From contig JACVJA010000086.1 of NCBI GenBank assembly GCA_015661035.1, forward strand, positions 1 through 6,554: a stretch of DNA of 6,554 bases, read 5' to 3'. Origin of the DNA: Candidatus Calidifonticultor daggyaiensis (GTDB lineage: Bacteria; Actinomycetota; Humimicrobiia; Humimicrobiales; Humimicrobiaceae). Position 1 is the stretch's first letter. Each line of letters opens with the position of its first letter. This document shows, piece after piece, positions 6,324-6,554 of this stretch. The position numbers and the translations under genes are program-made. Under the pieces are notes generated by a model, which was not told the origin of the DNA, made no database searches, and was given only the letters and a program-made list of their open reading frames with translations.

Positions 6324-6369
6324 ACTTAATATTACAACTTATAATATTTTAAAGTAATCAATTTTTTTT
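6324..6369 (+). terminator. Possible AT-rich rho-independent terminator of argH
   Basis: ACTT plus AATATTA (6324-6334) can pair with TAATATT (6342-6348) and AAGT (6352-6355), leaving a 7-nt loop and a TTA bulge. A run of eight T follows at 6362-6369. The stem is nearly all A-T, so it is weak by usual standards. It lies 17 bp after the argH stop and before the next promoter, which is where the arginine transcript should end. Confidence 0.4.
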
Positions 6370-6418
6370 AGTATAGCCTCCGAATGTCTTTAAATTCATA
6401 AAATATTAAAATTTAATC

Positions 6419-6447
6419 TTGACAAATGAACTAATGTTCATTATTAT
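6419..6447 (+). promoter_or_regulatory. Sigma-70-type promoter of the DUF5320-like gene
   Basis: A perfect -35 TTGACA (6419-6424) and a -10 TATTAT (6442-6447, one mismatch from TATAAT) are separated by exactly 17 bp. Transcription would begin near 6454, giving a short leader of under 40 nt with a strong ribosome binding site. This is the only clear consensus promoter in the window, and it separates the following gene from the arginine cluster. Confidence 0.8.
6425..6442 (+). promoter_or_regulatory. Operator-like palindrome 1 between -35 and -10
   Basis: AATGAACTAATGTTCATT is an inverted repeat with arms AATGAAC and GTTCATT around TAAT. It fills the 17-bp promoter spacer, so a bound protein would block RNA polymerase. 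The form is typical of TetR-family operators. The regulator is not visible in the window. Confidence 0.7.
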
Positions 6448-6451
6448 ATTA

Positions 6452-6469
6452 AATGAACATTGGTTCATT
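6452..6469 (+). promoter_or_regulatory. Operator-like palindrome 2 over the transcription start
   Basis: AATGAACATTGGTTCATT has the same arms as the first palindrome around ATTG. Its core differs at one base from the reverse complement of the first. The centres are 27 bp apart. It covers the predicted transcription start near 6454, so two repressor dimers could bind the promoter. Confidence 0.7.
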
Positions 6470-6478
6470 ACTTAAAAT

Positions 6479-6485
6479 GGAGGTG
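6479..6485 (+). promoter_or_regulatory. Strong Shine-Dalgarno site
   Basis: GGAGGTG ends 5 nt before the ATG at 6491 and is nearly a full match to the 16S rRNA 3' end. It is much stronger than the sites before the arg genes, suggesting high translation of the following small protein and fixing its start. Confidence 0.85.
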
Positions 6486-6490
6486 ATTTT

Positions 6491-6554
6491 ATGCCAAGAG
6501 GAGATGGAACTGGGCCAACAGGAATGGGTTCAATGACTGGAAGGGCTGCAGGTT
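6491..6554 (+). CDS. DUF5320-like Gly/Met-rich small protein, N-terminus (partial)
   Basis: The first 21 codons are visible before the window ends, beginning MPRGDGTGPTGMGSMTGR. This opening closely resembles proteins annotated DUF5320, which start MPRGDGTGPxGxGPMTGR and usually continue into a Cys/Gly-containing segment and a short coiled coil. From general knowledge, such genes in anaerobic bacteria often neighbour NifX/NifB-like dinitrogenase iron-molybdenum cofactor proteins and Mrp-type P-loop ATPases; their biochemical function is not established. The ATG is fixed by the strong ribosome binding site. The consensus promoter with two palindromes indicates repressor control separate from arginine genes. 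The rest of the protein and its neighbours lie outside the window. Confidence 0.75.
   Translation, partial: MPRGDGTGPTGMGSMTGRAAG

Noticed and set aside
6377..6381. CCTCC as an anti-Shine-Dalgarno element pairing with GGAGG at 6479-6483
   Set aside because: It lies upstream of the predicted transcription start near 6454, so it would not be in the same transcript.

Overview
The window is a chromosomal arginine-biosynthesis cluster from an AT-rich bacterium. All genes lie on the + strand in the order argB (3' end only), argD, argF, argR, argG, argH. After argH a new transcription unit begins, with the first 21 codons of a small Gly/Met-rich protein resembling the DUF5320 family. Base composition is strongly AT-biased (not computed), with A/T-ending codons such as AGA and TTA and long T-runs in the spacers. 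The order argB-D-F-R-G-H, with argR between argF and argG, is the one known from actinobacterial argCJBDFRGH clusters. DUF5320-type proteins are typical of anaerobes. A low-GC anaerobic lineage, possibly a low-GC actinobacterial relative, would fit, but the window alone does not settle the taxonomy.

Layout: 1-133 end of argB; 134-207 short AT-rich spacer with a 9-bp-period repeat; 208-1572 argD with a repeat-containing N-terminal extension; 1573-1741 spacer made mostly of T-rich direct repeats; 1742-2761 argF, also N-terminally extended; 2762-2995 spacer with a 40-bp inverted repeat and an 18-bp tandem repeat; 2996-3451 argR; 3452-3643 spacer with a possible terminator and a 16-bp tandem repeat; 3644-4837 argG; 21-bp gap; 4859-6307 argH; 6308-6490 spacer with a possible argH terminator, then a strong sigma-70-type promoter overlapped by two near-identical palindromes; 6491 onward the DUF5320-like gene.

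The genes work together. ArgB and ArgD belong to the acetylated half of the pathway leading to N-acetylornithine. ArgF converts ornithine to citrulline, ArgG makes argininosuccinate and ArgH releases arginine and fumarate. ArgR is the expected arginine-sensing repressor. argC and argJ would be expected just upstream of the window. Only argG-argH are tightly spaced. The other gaps (74-234 bp) are long for such a cluster and may hold separate promoters.

No CRISPR array, insertion sequence, RNA gene or obviously new multigene system was seen. The most notable points are the low-complexity N-terminal extensions on ArgD and ArgF, the different tandem duplication in nearly every spacer, substitutions near the ArgH active site, and the twin-palindrome promoter at the right end.
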